Source: JAFMJV01 sp038329515 (lineage in GTDB: Bacteria; Chloroflexota; Limnocylindria; Limnocylindrales; CSP1-4). Taken from it: a stretch of 64,000 nt of DNA. Both the position numbers and the translations under genes were made by a program. This document shows, one piece after another, positions 1 to 7,579 of this stretch (position 1 is its first letter; each line of letters opens with the position of its first letter). Location of the stretch: positions 1 to 64,000 of the forward strand of contig JBBQNA010000001.1 in NCBI GenBank assembly GCA_038329515.1, given 5' to 3'. Under the pieces are notes generated by a model that was given only the letters and a program-made list of their open reading frames with translations, did not search any database and was not told the origin of the DNA.

Positions 1-519
1 ATCCGCCTTGGCCGGCCGGCGGCAGGTGGCACGCTGTGGCGACGCGCCTGGGTCGACGGGATGGACCATTGGGAAGCGTTCTGGCCGGAGGCCTTCCGAT
101 TGACCCAGGATCGAGGAACCGGGCTGATCATGCAGGGCTCCGCCGAGTGGTGCGACTACGTCGTCGAGGCTGACGTCACCGTGCACATGGCTGCGGAAGC
201 CGGTGTGGCTGCCTACGTCGGCGGGATGCGGCGCTACTACGCACTGGTCCTGGTGGCCGATGGCCACGCTCGCCTGCTCAGGATGGGTGACGACGGGCAG
301 ACGGTCCTTGCTGAAGCATGGGTCGGGTGGCAGCCGTTCCGAGCCAGCCGGCTATCCCTGGCAGTCGTCAAGCGTCGGCTGACAGCTACGGTGGACGGCG
401 TGACGGTCGCAAGCCTGGACGACCCATCGGGACGACCCCATCGCGGCGGGGCAGCGGCCCTGCTGTGCGCCGAGGGCACGATGGCGTGTGACGAAGTGCG
501 TATCTGGCCAGCTGACTGA
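1..519 (+). CDS. ADP-ribosylglycohydrolase-family protein, C-terminal part (cut by window edge)
   Basis: The frame is open from the first base, so the gene begins outside the window and only about 172 C-terminal residues are seen; the ATG at 61 is probably internal. The visible part looks like the beta-sandwich domain found after the catalytic domain in some bacterial ADP-ribosylglycohydrolase-family proteins: a segment FRLTQDRGTGLIMQGSAEW, then alternating strands such as YYALVLVADGHARLL and LSLAVVKRRLTATVDG. No catalytic acidic cluster is present, since it would lie upstream. A substrate-binding or concanavalin-like role for the domain is inferred. The gene is convergent with the C39-like peptidase, whose stop lies 27 bases away. 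Family assignment rests on remembered similarity of this tail only. Confidence 0.6.
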   Translation: MRLGRPAAGGTLWRRAWVDGMDHWEAFWPEAFRLTQDRGTGLIMQGSAEWCDYVVEADVTVHMAAEAGVAAYVGGMRRYYALVLVADGHARLLRMGDDGQTVLAEAWVGWQPFRASRLSLAVVKRRLTATVDGVTVASLDDPSGRPHRGGAAALLCAEGTMACDEVRIWPAD

Positions 520-546
520 CCGGACCGACGCGAGCCCGCCACGACC

Positions 547-1701
547 CTACCGAGCGGCTGACCCGAGCTGATCGCGCAGGGGAATGGTGGGCACCACGAT
601 GAGGTACTTGCCGTCGCGATCCTGATAGGCGCCTTCCGGCCGCTGCCACTGCAGGAAGTTGCGCCGGATCTCCGACAGGTCCTGGAGCGTGCCGGGCGGG
701 TCCGATCGGCCCCAGATGGACGAGATGCGCGGATACCACGGGTCGAAGACGTGGACGCCCGTGATACGCGTGTTCCCGAACACGGTCGGGTCGCCATCGG
801 CGGTGTAGCCCGTCATGATCCACGTGTGGGCTCCATGCCAGGCGATGAGGATGGCCGGCGCACCGGTCCTGGTGATGGCGATGGCGGCGTCCCGCAGCGC
901 CTGGTTGCGGTTGTCGTAGGCGCGCACCTGGTAACCCTTGACGCCGTATGCAGTCAGGGCGTCGACCATCGAAGCAGGGCCCCAGCCGCCGGCCTTGGCG
1001 TCCGATCGTGCCTCCCACTCGTCCAGGCGGGCGTGCACCTTGCGCTGGAACGCGGCTGAGGTACCGGCGTGACCGTGCATCGCGAGCACCATCTGCAGAC
1101 CCGCCGCGGCGCACATCGTGTTCTCGACCTGGGGCGCGAACATCGTGTCGCGGTCAGCGACCTTGAGGCTCAGGTGTACCGGGCGCCGCTTTGGTCGCGG
1201 GGTCGCAGTGGGGTCAGGTCGATCGATCGTCGGATCCGTCGCCGGCTGGGATCGTGCCGGTGTCGGATCGGGTTCCGGGGTCAGCTCGAGGGCGTCGGTG
1301 GGCAGTGGCCCGATGCTCGGGTCAGCGTCGTCCGCGATCTCATCCGGCGGCGGTGTGACCTGGACCGTGGGCGCGGTGGTGCGGTCGGCTGGGGGGTGGA
1401 GTGCGACATCCAGGCGCGCGGCGAGATGGTCGATGCGTTCCCGGACCCCGAACGCATCCGCCCAGACGGAGCCGACGCCCACGAGCATCGCCAGCACGAC
1501 CGTCAGCAGCACGATCGGCCAGCGGCGTCGACGACGTCGTGGCGGCCGCGGCGGCGGTGAACCCGGCGGCATCCAGCCACCAAGCGGGCCGAACTGGGGC
1601 GGTGGACCCGAGGGATCCCAGTAGGTTGGCGGCGGGGCCTGCATCCAGGGCGGTGGCGGCTCGGCGGGCCGGACCTGTCGGGGTGCGGGTGGCTGGTGCA
1701 T
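547..1701 (-). CDS. Membrane-anchored C39-like peptidase-domain protein
   Basis: This 384-residue protein has a proline-rich cytoplasmic N-terminus (about residues 1-50), an arginine cluster, one membrane segment near residues 61-81 (WPIVLLTVVLAMLVGVG), a Pro/Thr/Asp-rich linker and a C-terminal papain-fold domain. The domain resembles the C39-like peptidase family: a Cys in NTMCAAAGLQMVLAMHG near residue 197 and a His in GAHTWIMTGY near residue 291, followed by an Asp in FDPWYP. That is the order expected for a Cys-His-Asp triad. It probably acts outside the membrane. The start at 1701 is chosen over an upstream ATG because GGGAG sits 5 bases before it and the upstream extension has no family character. 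The substrate is unknown; catalytic competence is inferred from residue order only. Confidence 0.75.
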   Translation of the reverse strand: MHQPPAPRQVRPAEPPPPWMQAPPPTYWDPSGPPPQFGPLGGWMPPGSPPPRPPRRRRRRWPIVLLTVVLAMLVGVGSVWADAFGVRERIDHLAARLDVALHPPADRTTAPTVQVTPPPDEIADDADPSIGPLPTDALELTPEPDPTPARSQPATDPTIDRPDPTATPRPKRRPVHLSLKVADRDTMFAPQVENTMCAAAGLQMVLAMHGHAGTSAAFQRKVHARLDEWEARSDAKAGGWGPASMVDALTAYGVKGYQVRAYDNRNQALRDAAIAITRTGAPAILIAWHGAHTWIMTGYTADGDPTVFGNTRITGVHVFDPWYPRISSIWGRSDPPGTLQDLSEIRRNFLQWQRPEGAYQDRDGKYLIVVPTIPLRDQLGSAAR

Positions 1702-1863
1702 GGAAACTCCCGGGAGACGGCAGGATCGGGGCCAACACCGGGCGTTGCCGGGTGGCACTGTCTCCATCAGGACGTTCGGGCTCGTCGCCTGTTGCAGCGT
1801 CATGAGCAGGTCATGCGGCCGCGACCTGACCGTCGATAGCCGCCGTTGCCTGCGCCACGCATG

Positions 1864-1899
1864 CAGGAGCCACGGGTCGGCGTGGACCCGTGGCTCCTG
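1864..1899 (-). terminator. Perfect 15-bp stem-loop, likely terminator
   Basis: CAGGAGCCACGGGTC (1864-1878) pairs perfectly with GACCCGTGGCTCCTG (1885-1899) around a 6-base loop. It lies just past the stop of the DUF5666 gene in the direction of transcription and before the peptidase gene. There is no clear U-tract, so it would act as an intrinsic terminator of the U-poor type or as an RNA-stabilising hairpin. Confidence 0.7.
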
Positions 1900-1967
1900 G
1901 ACGACCGCTGGAGGGCGGTCGGGATGGTCGGCGATCGGCTGGAGGAGACCTCCGTCGACCGTCGATG

Positions 1968-2720
1968 TCAGCGCGCGACGACCTTCGTCGCGTCGAGCGA
2001 CCCGTCAGCCGCCAGGGTCCCCCGGGCGGCGACCTGCCGGCCGGCGGTGAGGTCGGCGATGCCCGGTGCCGTCGAGCCCTGGACATTCCAGGTGGTCGTG
2101 GCGGTGACGTTCACCGTCTGGGTCGTACCGTCCGGCAGCGTCACCGTGAAGCTGTCCGTGCCGACCGTCGCGACCGTGCCGCTCACGGACGCTGGCAGGA
2201 CTGCGATGCCGGTGACGGTGTAGCTGCCGTCGGCATTGCGGGTCTGGGCGATCCCGACATCGTCACCGACCGCGATGTCCGCGACCGTGATGGTCGTGGT
2301 GCCCTTGGTCAGCACCACACCCGTGGTGTCGATGGTCCGGCTCCAGCCGTCCGCTGTCGCCAGCATCAGGCCGGTGCCGTCGATGGCCGTCACCATCACG
2401 TCACTCCGGTCCATGCCGACCATGCCGCCGCGGCCGTCCTGCTGGCCGCCGCGGCCGTCCGGCTGGCCGCCGAAGCCCCGGCCGGGGCCGCCCATCTGGC
2501 CCCGCCCGCCACCCTGACCACGACCACCATTCGGGCCACCATTGGCCTGCATGTTGCCGGGAGCCGCCGGCATGGTCGGGGTCGCCTGGGTGTCGGTCGG
2601 TGCGGTGCTCGGTGACTGGGCCGAGGCGACCGCGCCGGTGAGCATCGTTGCGGCAAGCGCTGCCGTGGCGGCACCCACACGCAGTGCGCGTCGGTGGTCT
2701 CGTCGGTTGCTGGTTTCCAT
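1968..2720 (-). CDS. Secreted glycine-rich DUF5666-domain protein
   Basis: This 250-residue protein has a signal peptide (arginine-rich start, then AATAALAATMLTGAVASAQS with cleavage after ASA), a low-complexity Gly/Arg/Gln/Asp-rich stretch near residues 60-100 and a C-terminal part made of two repeated small beta-barrel-like units typical of DUF5666 (for example FTVTLPDGTTQTVNV followed by ATTTWNVQG). The function of DUF5666 is not known. The protein is presumably exported and the glycine-rich part flexible. Start 2720 is selected because AGGAGA lies about 9 bases upstream, whereas the longer frame to 2819 lacks a signal peptide at its end. It is followed by the hairpin at 1864-1899. Confidence 0.75.
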   Translation of the reverse strand: METSNRRDHRRALRVGAATAALAATMLTGAVASAQSPSTAPTDTQATPTMPAAPGNMQANGGPNGGRGQGGGRGQMGGPGRGFGGQPDGRGGQQDGRGGMVGMDRSDVMVTAIDGTGLMLATADGWSRTIDTTGVVLTKGTTTITVADIAVGDDVGIAQTRNADGSYTVTGIAVLPASVSGTVATVGTDSFTVTLPDGTTQTVNVTATTTWNVQGSTAPGIADLTAGRQVAARGTLAADGSLDATKVVAR

Positions 2721-2810
2721 GTCGGGTGTCTCCTGTGACGACGGTGGTGGAGGGACCGGTCCTCCCTGTTGATGTGCCCATCTCACAGTTCGAGCGTGAG
2801 GAATGCCTGA

Positions 2811-3080
2811 GGATCCCATCCGGTCGTCAGCCGACTCTCATCCAGCACCCGGCCCGATGGCACGCTCACGGTGATGATCATCAACAAGACAGGCAGCGCC
2901 TTGCGCAGCAGCCTGACCCTCACGGGCGCGAGCTATGCGACAAGCGCACGTGCCTGGCGCTATGACGGCAGTGACCTGGGGCACCTCCGCCAGGTCGGCG
3001 CTGCAACGATCCGCGGCGGCGTCAGCCGCCTCACGTACCCGGCCCGATCGATCACCCTGTTGGTCATCCCTCGGCGCTGA
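2811..3080 (+). pseudogene. Decayed C-terminal tail of a GH44-like glycoside hydrolase
   Basis: Only about 90 codons remain after an in-frame TGA at 2808. The visible product contains DGTLTVMIINKTGSALRSS, then a strand pattern ending VSRLTYPARSITLLVIP. This is the pattern of the last beta-sandwich strands of GH44-type and some GH5-type secreted cellulases or mannanases (DGxLTVMVINK near the start and a PxxSITLLVIP end). No catalytic residues, signal peptide or ribosome site are present, and the homology-like reading continues upstream of the GTG at 2871. I infer a deleted gene whose 3' end survived. It could instead be a small domesticated ORF, but nothing supports that. Confidence 0.6.
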
Positions 3081-3132
3081 TCGGCCCCGATCGCCATTCT
3101 CAGGACCCTGTCATGTTCATGTGCTGGGATGA

Positions 3133-3408
3133 CCGGACGGGTCGACGAGCGACCCGCAACTGGCGATGGGTGGCTTCATCGGCAGCGACCCCTCACCCAC
3201 CGCGGCCCAGCTGGAACAGCTCGTCGCCGCTGGGCGGCTGCGCTACGTGTTGCTGGGTGGCGGCGGAGGATTCGGGGGCCTCATGGGCGGTGCCGCGGCC
3301 CGTGAGCGCCAGGACTGGGTCCGCAGCACATGCACGCCCGTGAGCGACCGGTCCCTTGGCGGCAGCGACGGCCAACGGGCCACGCCCTACGACTGCGCGG
3401 CCAGCTGA
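3133..3408 (+). pseudogene. Decayed C-terminal tail of an ArnT/PMT-type glycosyltransferase
   Basis: The frame is closed by TGA at 3130-3132. The remaining 91 codons include DPQLAMGGFIGSDPSPTAAQ, then QLVAAGRLRYVLLGGGGGFGG and a final TPYDCAAS. This closely follows the extracytoplasmic C-terminus of the large membrane glycosyltransferase 39/ArnT-like proteins of Actinobacteria and Chloroflexota (GGFxGxDPxPT, then LVAxGxLRYxLLGGGGG, ending in a short YDL segment). None of the roughly 500 upstream residues with the membrane helices are present, so this is a gene fragment. Its last 22 bases overlap the convergent MFS gene. Confidence 0.6.
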
Positions 3409-4679
3409 TCGGTCCGCAGCGCATCCACCTGGCGCGGGATCATCACGAACGCGAACACCGCCGCGAGAGCGGTCGCGCCGAACCCCAGCCACACGGCAGC
3501 CTCCAATGACGTCGTGGCCAGGATGCCCCCGATGGCGGCGCCGATGGGGTAGCCCAGGAAGTTGAAGGCCATCGAGACCGCAAAGGCGCGGCCGAGCATC
3601 GCGGGATCCGTCCGACGCTGGCGCATCGTGAACAGGCCGATGTCCATCGGGCCATTCAGCAGGCCCGTGATGACCAGCGAGCCGAGCAGCGCCATCCAGG
3701 CCAGCGCAACGTCCGTGGGGTTCGCGGCGGGCAGCATCAGCAGCGTGGCAGGGCACATGAGGGTGATGGGCACGACCAGCAGTAGCCACTCCCGTCGCCT
3801 GGAGTCGATGCGCCCCGAGAGACCCACCGAGATGACGCCTGCGACACCCGAGATGGCGAACACGAGGCCCACCATCGCGTCAGTGCCACCCAATCGCTGG
3901 AGCACCATGACGGGGATGGTGATGGTCGCGATGCCACCCGCCAGGTTCAGCACCGAGATGGAGAAACCCAGGCCGCGCAGGGAGCGGTTGCCCCAGACGT
4001 AGCGCAGCCCGCCCCAGGCATCGACCAGCAGCCGGCCACTGCTGGTGGGCATGCCCGCCGGCTCCCGCACCGGCCACAGGACGATGGCCGCGAGCAGGTA
4101 TGGGATGGCGATGCAGGTGACGGCGACCCGGGGTCCCAGGAGCGCCACCATCACCGCTGCGAGGGGCGGACCCACGATCGTGGCCACGACATAGCCGCTG
4201 GAGTCGAGCGCGTTGACGCGCTCCCAGAGGTACTTCGGCGCCATCATCGGGAACAGGCTGCGCAGCCCGGTCTGGCTGAAGGGACCGGTCATCGAGGACA
4301 CCGCAGCGATGATGACCAACAGCGGCTCGGACAGGACACCGGCCAGTGCCAGTCCGCCAATGAGCACCATCGTCGCCATCGCGACCAGGTAGTCGAGCAC
4401 GATGAGCCGCACCCGGCCGTGGCGATCCAGGAGCGCTCCCGCGATGGGGCTGAGCAGGATGCCCGGCAACAGGATGGCGAAGGTGACGACGCCCGCGACC
4501 GCGGGTGATCGGTACTCCGCGAGCGCGAACAGGACCAGGGCCACGGAGACCATGGCCTGGGCGATACGTGCCAGCTGCATCGACAGCACCACCCGACCGA
4601 GGTCCGGGATCGCGAAGACCGCTCGGTAGGACCGGTCCACGGGCGCGACGGGGTCGGCTGCAGGGGTCTCGCTGAACAT
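3387..4679 (-). CDS. MFS transporter
   Basis: This 430-residue integral membrane protein has about 12 hydrophobic helices. It carries the MFS loop 2-3 signature GALLDRHGRVRLIVLDY and a second, weaker copy near the middle, GLSGRIDSRRREW. Such proteins are proton-coupled exporters or importers. The overall pattern resembles the antibiotic-efflux type MFS_3 family, but the substrate cannot be read from sequence. The longer open frame to 5564 is a shadow of the next genes; ATG 4679 begins the real protein (MFSETPAAD). It is divergent from the gene at 4797. Its 3' end runs 22 bases into the glycosyltransferase fragment, which suggests that a rearrangement joint lies close by. Confidence 0.85.
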   Translation of the reverse strand: MFSETPAADPVAPVDRSYRAVFAIPDLGRVVLSMQLARIAQAMVSVALVLFALAEYRSPAVAGVVTFAILLPGILLSPIAGALLDRHGRVRLIVLDYLVAMATMVLIGGLALAGVLSEPLLVIIAAVSSMTGPFSQTGLRSLFPMMAPKYLWERVNALDSSGYVVATIVGPPLAAVMVALLGPRVAVTCIAIPYLLAAIVLWPVREPAGMPTSSGRLLVDAWGGLRYVWGNRSLRGLGFSISVLNLAGGIATITIPVMVLQRLGGTDAMVGLVFAISGVAGVISVGLSGRIDSRRREWLLLVVPITLMCPATLLMLPAANPTDVALAWMALLGSLVITGLLNGPMDIGLFTMRQRRTDPAMLGRAFAVSMAFNFLGYPIGAAIGGILATTSLEAAVWLGFGATALAAVFAFVMIPRQVDALRTDQLAAQS

Positions 4680-4796
4680 GGGCGCTGCCAGTCTGATGCC
4701 TTGGCCGCCGGTCCGTCCTGGCCGTCCTGGCTGGGCATGGGCAACCGGCGACCGCCGGATGCCCGACGGGGTGGGTGCCGTACCATGCTGGACGCC

Positions 4797-5504
4797 ATGA
4801 CCATCGATGAAGCCCTGGACCGGTTCGCCATCGTGGACGGGACCGCAGACCATGACGCCATCACCATGCTCCAGGGGTTCGTCGAGGACTTCGGGCCGGG
4901 CTACCTGACCGGTGATGAGGCGCAGGCGTACGCGCGGGCGATGATCGGCGGCCTCCCGCGTCCGTTCGCCACCACCGCGGATCCGAGCGTGCTGCCGACC
5001 CTGATGCCGGAGTTCCTGTACGACTACCTGGTGTCCACCTTCGAGGGGGAGCCGGAGGAGGCGCACGGGATCGCCGAGACGATGGTGCGGCTGCTCGGAT
5101 GGCTGGCGGATGAAGGCGCCATCGACCACCGTGAGGCGAAGGACGCGATGGCGGTGTGCCAACGGGCCGCCGACCAGCTGCCGCGTGCGATGGTGCTCGG
5201 GACGCTGCTCGACCGCCAGGCCGACCGCGTCGATCCAAGCCTTGAGTTCCAGCCAACGGACGTGGTCGATGGCCTGATGCGCATCGCGCGCGTCCAGCCA
5301 GGCATGCTCTGGTTCGCCGACGGTGTCGGCCCGGTGCCCATCGGGGAGGCGGCCAGCCGGGTCGCCCAGGAAGGCTGGTGGGTGGATATCACCGTTGCCT
5401 CCAAGGGTGGCTTCTGGCACGTGCTGGAGGTAGGTTCGGTGTTTCCGGAGCGCATCGTGCATGAGGCCGACGAGGCCGACGAGCTCGACGAGGCCGACGC
5501 ATGA
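4797..5504 (+). CDS. Conserved-looking protein of unknown function coupled to the beta-glucosidase
   Basis: This 235-residue, mostly acidic protein has no signal peptide or membrane segment. I do not recognise a family. It appears alpha-helical in the first two thirds, with conserved-looking segments such as GPGYLTGDEAQAYARAM and MVRLLGWLADEGAI, and has a beta-rich end (GWWVDITVASKGGFWHVLEV). It ends in an Asp/Glu/Ala-rich tail. Its stop overlaps the start of the GH1 gene by 4 bases (ATGA), so the two are translated together. Start 4797 is preferred; ATG at 4785 would add four residues. A TACCAT box lies at 4781-4786 and there is no clear Shine-Dalgarno, so the leader is very short. Confidence 0.65.
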   Translation: MTIDEALDRFAIVDGTADHDAITMLQGFVEDFGPGYLTGDEAQAYARAMIGGLPRPFATTADPSVLPTLMPEFLYDYLVSTFEGEPEEAHGIAETMVRLLGWLADEGAIDHREAKDAMAVCQRAADQLPRAMVLGTLLDRQADRVDPSLEFQPTDVVDGLMRIARVQPGMLWFADGVGPVPIGEAASRVAQEGWWVDITVASKGGFWHVLEVGSVFPERIVHEADEADELDEADA

Positions 5505-6901
5505 TCGACCGCCGCCGTGGCACATTCCCCGAGCGGTTCGTGTGGGGTGCCGCAACGTCGTCATACCAGATCGAGGGCGCGACGGATGCCGACGGTCGCG
5601 GGATGTCCATCTGGGACACGTTCTCGCGGACGCCGGGCAAGGTCGTGGCTGGCGACACGGGTGATGTGGCCGCCGACCACTACCACCGCTACCCGGAGGA
5701 TGTGGCGCTCATGGCACGCCTGGGTCTGCGCGCCTACCGGTTCTCCGTCGCGTGGCCACGGATCATGCCCACGGGCGCAGGTCAGGTGGAGCAGCGCGGC
5801 CTGGACTTCTATCGGCGGCTCGTGGACGAGCTGCTCGCACATGACATCGAGCCCTACCTCACCCTCTACCACTGGGACCTGCCGCAGGCGCTCCAGGACG
5901 CGGGCGGCTGGCCGGCTCGCGACACCGCACTCCGGTTCGCGGAGTACGCCGAGGTCGTGTATCGGGCGCTCCACGACCGCGTCCAGTGGTGGAGCACCAT
6001 CAACGAGCCGTGGTGCGTGGCGCTCCTGGGTTACGCGGCAGGCAAGCACGCTCCGGGTGAGCGTGCACCGGGTCGGGCGATCCGGGCCATCCACCACGTG
6101 CTGCTGGGCCACGGCCTCGGGGTCCGCGCCATGCGTGCCATCGACCCGACACCACGACAGGGCATCGTGCTCAATCTGGCGCCCGTGCGGGTCGATGCCC
6201 CCGAGCCCGATGCCACGGTCATGGCCGACGCGCGGCACGTGGATGGGTACCGCAACCGCGTCTGGCTGGAGCCGCTGCTCCAGGGCCGCTACCCCGCCGA
6301 CATGGTGGAGCTGGCCGACCGCTTCGGTGGCTTCGGGGTGCAGCTGGATGACATGGAGGCCATCAGCACGCCCTTCGACTGGCTGGGTATCAACTACTAC
6401 AACGACATCATCCTGGCGCCCGGCGGTGGCCCGGTGGCCGGCCGTGACGGTGTCCACCCGGGCGTCGACCATGTCCATGAGGCACCGCCCGTTGGCGCCT
6501 CGACCGACATGGGCTGGCCCATCACACCCGACGGGATGCGGCAGCTGCTGGTGTCCATCGGACGGGACCATCCCAACGCGCCGCCCATGATCATCACCGA
6601 GAACGGTGCCGCGTATGACGACCCCATCCTCGCGGACGGCACCATCGACGATGACCGTCGGGTGGACTACCTCCGACGACACCTGCTGGCTGTCAGCGAT
6701 GCCATAGCGGAGGGTGCCGACGTCCGCGGCTACCTCACCTGGTCACTGCTCGACAACTTCGAGTGGGCGGAGGGGTACTCCAAGCGGTTCGGCATCGTCC
6801 ATGTCGACTACGACACCCTGGTCCGGACACCCAGACGGAGCGCTCACTGGTATCGCGAGGTCATCGAGCGCAATGGGGTCGCCGACGATGAGCCGATATG
6901 A
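5501..6901 (+). CDS. bgl: GH1 beta-glucosidase
   Basis: This 466-residue cytoplasmic enzyme is of full family length. It hydrolyses terminal beta-glucosides such as cellobiose by the retaining mechanism. The N-terminal GH1 signature is present (FVWGAATSSYQIEGA). The acid/base glutamate lies in TINEPW near residue 168 and the nucleophile glutamate in ITENGA near residue 367. The sugar-binding end WSLLDNFEWAEGYSKRFG is intact. There is no signal peptide, so it probably acts on imported oligosaccharides released by secreted enzymes such as the GH9 protein 0.7 kb downstream. It overlaps the preceding unknown gene by ATGA and is followed by a strong hairpin at 6968. Confidence 0.95.
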   Translation: MIDRRRGTFPERFVWGAATSSYQIEGATDADGRGMSIWDTFSRTPGKVVAGDTGDVAADHYHRYPEDVALMARLGLRAYRFSVAWPRIMPTGAGQVEQRGLDFYRRLVDELLAHDIEPYLTLYHWDLPQALQDAGGWPARDTALRFAEYAEVVYRALHDRVQWWSTINEPWCVALLGYAAGKHAPGERAPGRAIRAIHHVLLGHGLGVRAMRAIDPTPRQGIVLNLAPVRVDAPEPDATVMADARHVDGYRNRVWLEPLLQGRYPADMVELADRFGGFGVQLDDMEAISTPFDWLGINYYNDIILAPGGGPVAGRDGVHPGVDHVHEAPPVGASTDMGWPITPDGMRQLLVSIGRDHPNAPPMIITENGAAYDDPILADGTIDDDRRVDYLRRHLLAVSDAIAEGADVRGYLTWSLLDNFEWAEGYSKRFGIVHVDYDTLVRTPRRSAHWYREVIERNGVADDEPI

Positions 6902-6925
6902 GGAGCAGTCACAGCACGGACCTTC

Positions 6926-6944
6926 GTGACACACAACGTGTCAC
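6926..6944. repeat. Dyad GTGACAC-N5-GTGTCAC
   Basis: GTGACAC (6926-6932) and GTGTCAC (6938-6944) form a perfect 7-bp inverted repeat with a 5-base centre, 25 bases after the beta-glucosidase stop. It could be a protein-binding site or the first of two hairpins with 6968-6997. No regulator can be named. Confidence 0.45.
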
Positions 6945-6967
6945 AGCCGGGCGCGATGGTCCGTGAT

Positions 6968-6997
6968 GGTCGGGCCCTGCCCCCACTGGGCCCGACC
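6968..6997 (+). terminator. 10-bp stem-loop after the beta-glucosidase
   Basis: GGTCGGGCCC (6968-6977) pairs with GGGCCCGACC (6988-6997) around a 10-base loop. It is placed 67 bases after the GH1 stop and well before the next promoter, as a terminator would be. The U-tract is poor. Confidence 0.65.
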
Positions 6998-7113
6998 GCT
7001 TCATGCTCGGCCTGCGGCCTGGTAGCGCCTCGAAGAAGGTCACCGCCATGGTCACATGTATCGCGCGTGATCCGTACGATCGTTCTATTCCGCTAGCGGG
7101 GTCAGCGGCTGCC

Positions 7114-7122
7114 TGCTATACT
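7114..7122 (+). promoter_or_regulatory. Extended -10 promoter of the cold-shock gene
   Basis: TGCTATACT is an extended -10 (TGn-TATACT). It predicts transcription from about 7129 and a leader of roughly 97 bases before the cold-shock start codon. Long leaders are usual for csp mRNAs. No good -35 is visible. The rest of 6998-7113 shows no gene. Confidence 0.6.
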
Positions 7123-7225
7123 CCGCGCTGTCGCTCGATGTGAGCGACGCTCCGCGTGGTCGACCGCCCTTCTCGAACGGACCGTGCGTCTGCTTTTGAG
7201 TTCGGGAAGCGTGAAAGGGCACCAC

Positions 7226-7429
7226 ATGTCCGCAGGAACCATCAAGAAGGTCGTTGCTGACCGCGGCTTCGGTTTTATCACCGCCGAGGACGGCAAGGAC
7301 TACTTCTTCCACCGTAACGAGCTCGACTCGACGCTGGACTTCGATCGCCTCAACGGCGGCGAGCGCGTCTCGTTCGACGTCCAGCAGAGCCCCAAGGGCC
7401 CGCGCGCGACTCGCGTCAGCGCAGCCTGA
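7226..7429 (+). CDS. csp: Cold-shock domain protein
   Basis: This 67-residue single OB-fold protein binds single-stranded RNA and DNA and melts mRNA structure. Both nucleic-acid-binding motifs are present: RGFGFITAED (RNP1-like) and DYFFHRNEL (RNP2-like with VFFH replaced by YFFH). The length is normal for the family. The start at 7226 is set by the conserved MSAGTIKKV N-terminus and an AAAGGG site 7 bases upstream; an upstream in-frame start at 7184 would add an unconserved leader. The gene is monocistronic, with an extended -10 promoter before it and a hairpin at 7472 after it. Confidence 0.95.
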   Translation: MSAGTIKKVVADRGFGFITAEDGKDYFFHRNELDSTLDFDRLNGGERVSFDVQQSPKGPRATRVSAA

Positions 7430-7471
7430 TCAGGCTCTGATCGGAGGCCGTGCAAGCGGCCCCCGATGACG

Positions 7472-7496
7472 GATCCCCGGCCGAAGGCCGGGGATC
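7472..7496 (+). terminator. 11-bp GC stem with 3-base loop
   Basis: GATCCCCGGCC (7472-7482), loop GAA, and GGCCGGGGATC (7486-7496) pair perfectly, followed by TTCGG. It lies 42 bases after the cold-shock stop and is a convincing intrinsic terminator for it. Confidence 0.75.
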
Positions 7497-7544
7497 TTCG
7501 GATTCCGGGCCAAACCGGTGATCCCGGGCCGGAACCGACTCGAC

Positions 7545-7573
7545 TTGCGCCGCTCCCCTGCGGCAGGCATGAT
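7545..7573 (+). promoter_or_regulatory. Promoter of the GH9 gene (leaderless arrangement)
   Basis: TTGCGC (7545-7550), a 17-base spacer and CATGAT (7568-7573) form a sigma70-like promoter. CATGAT ends 6 bases before the ATG at 7580, so transcription would begin at or next to the start codon. No Shine-Dalgarno is present. Confidence 0.55.
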
Positions 7574-7579
7574 CCCGCG

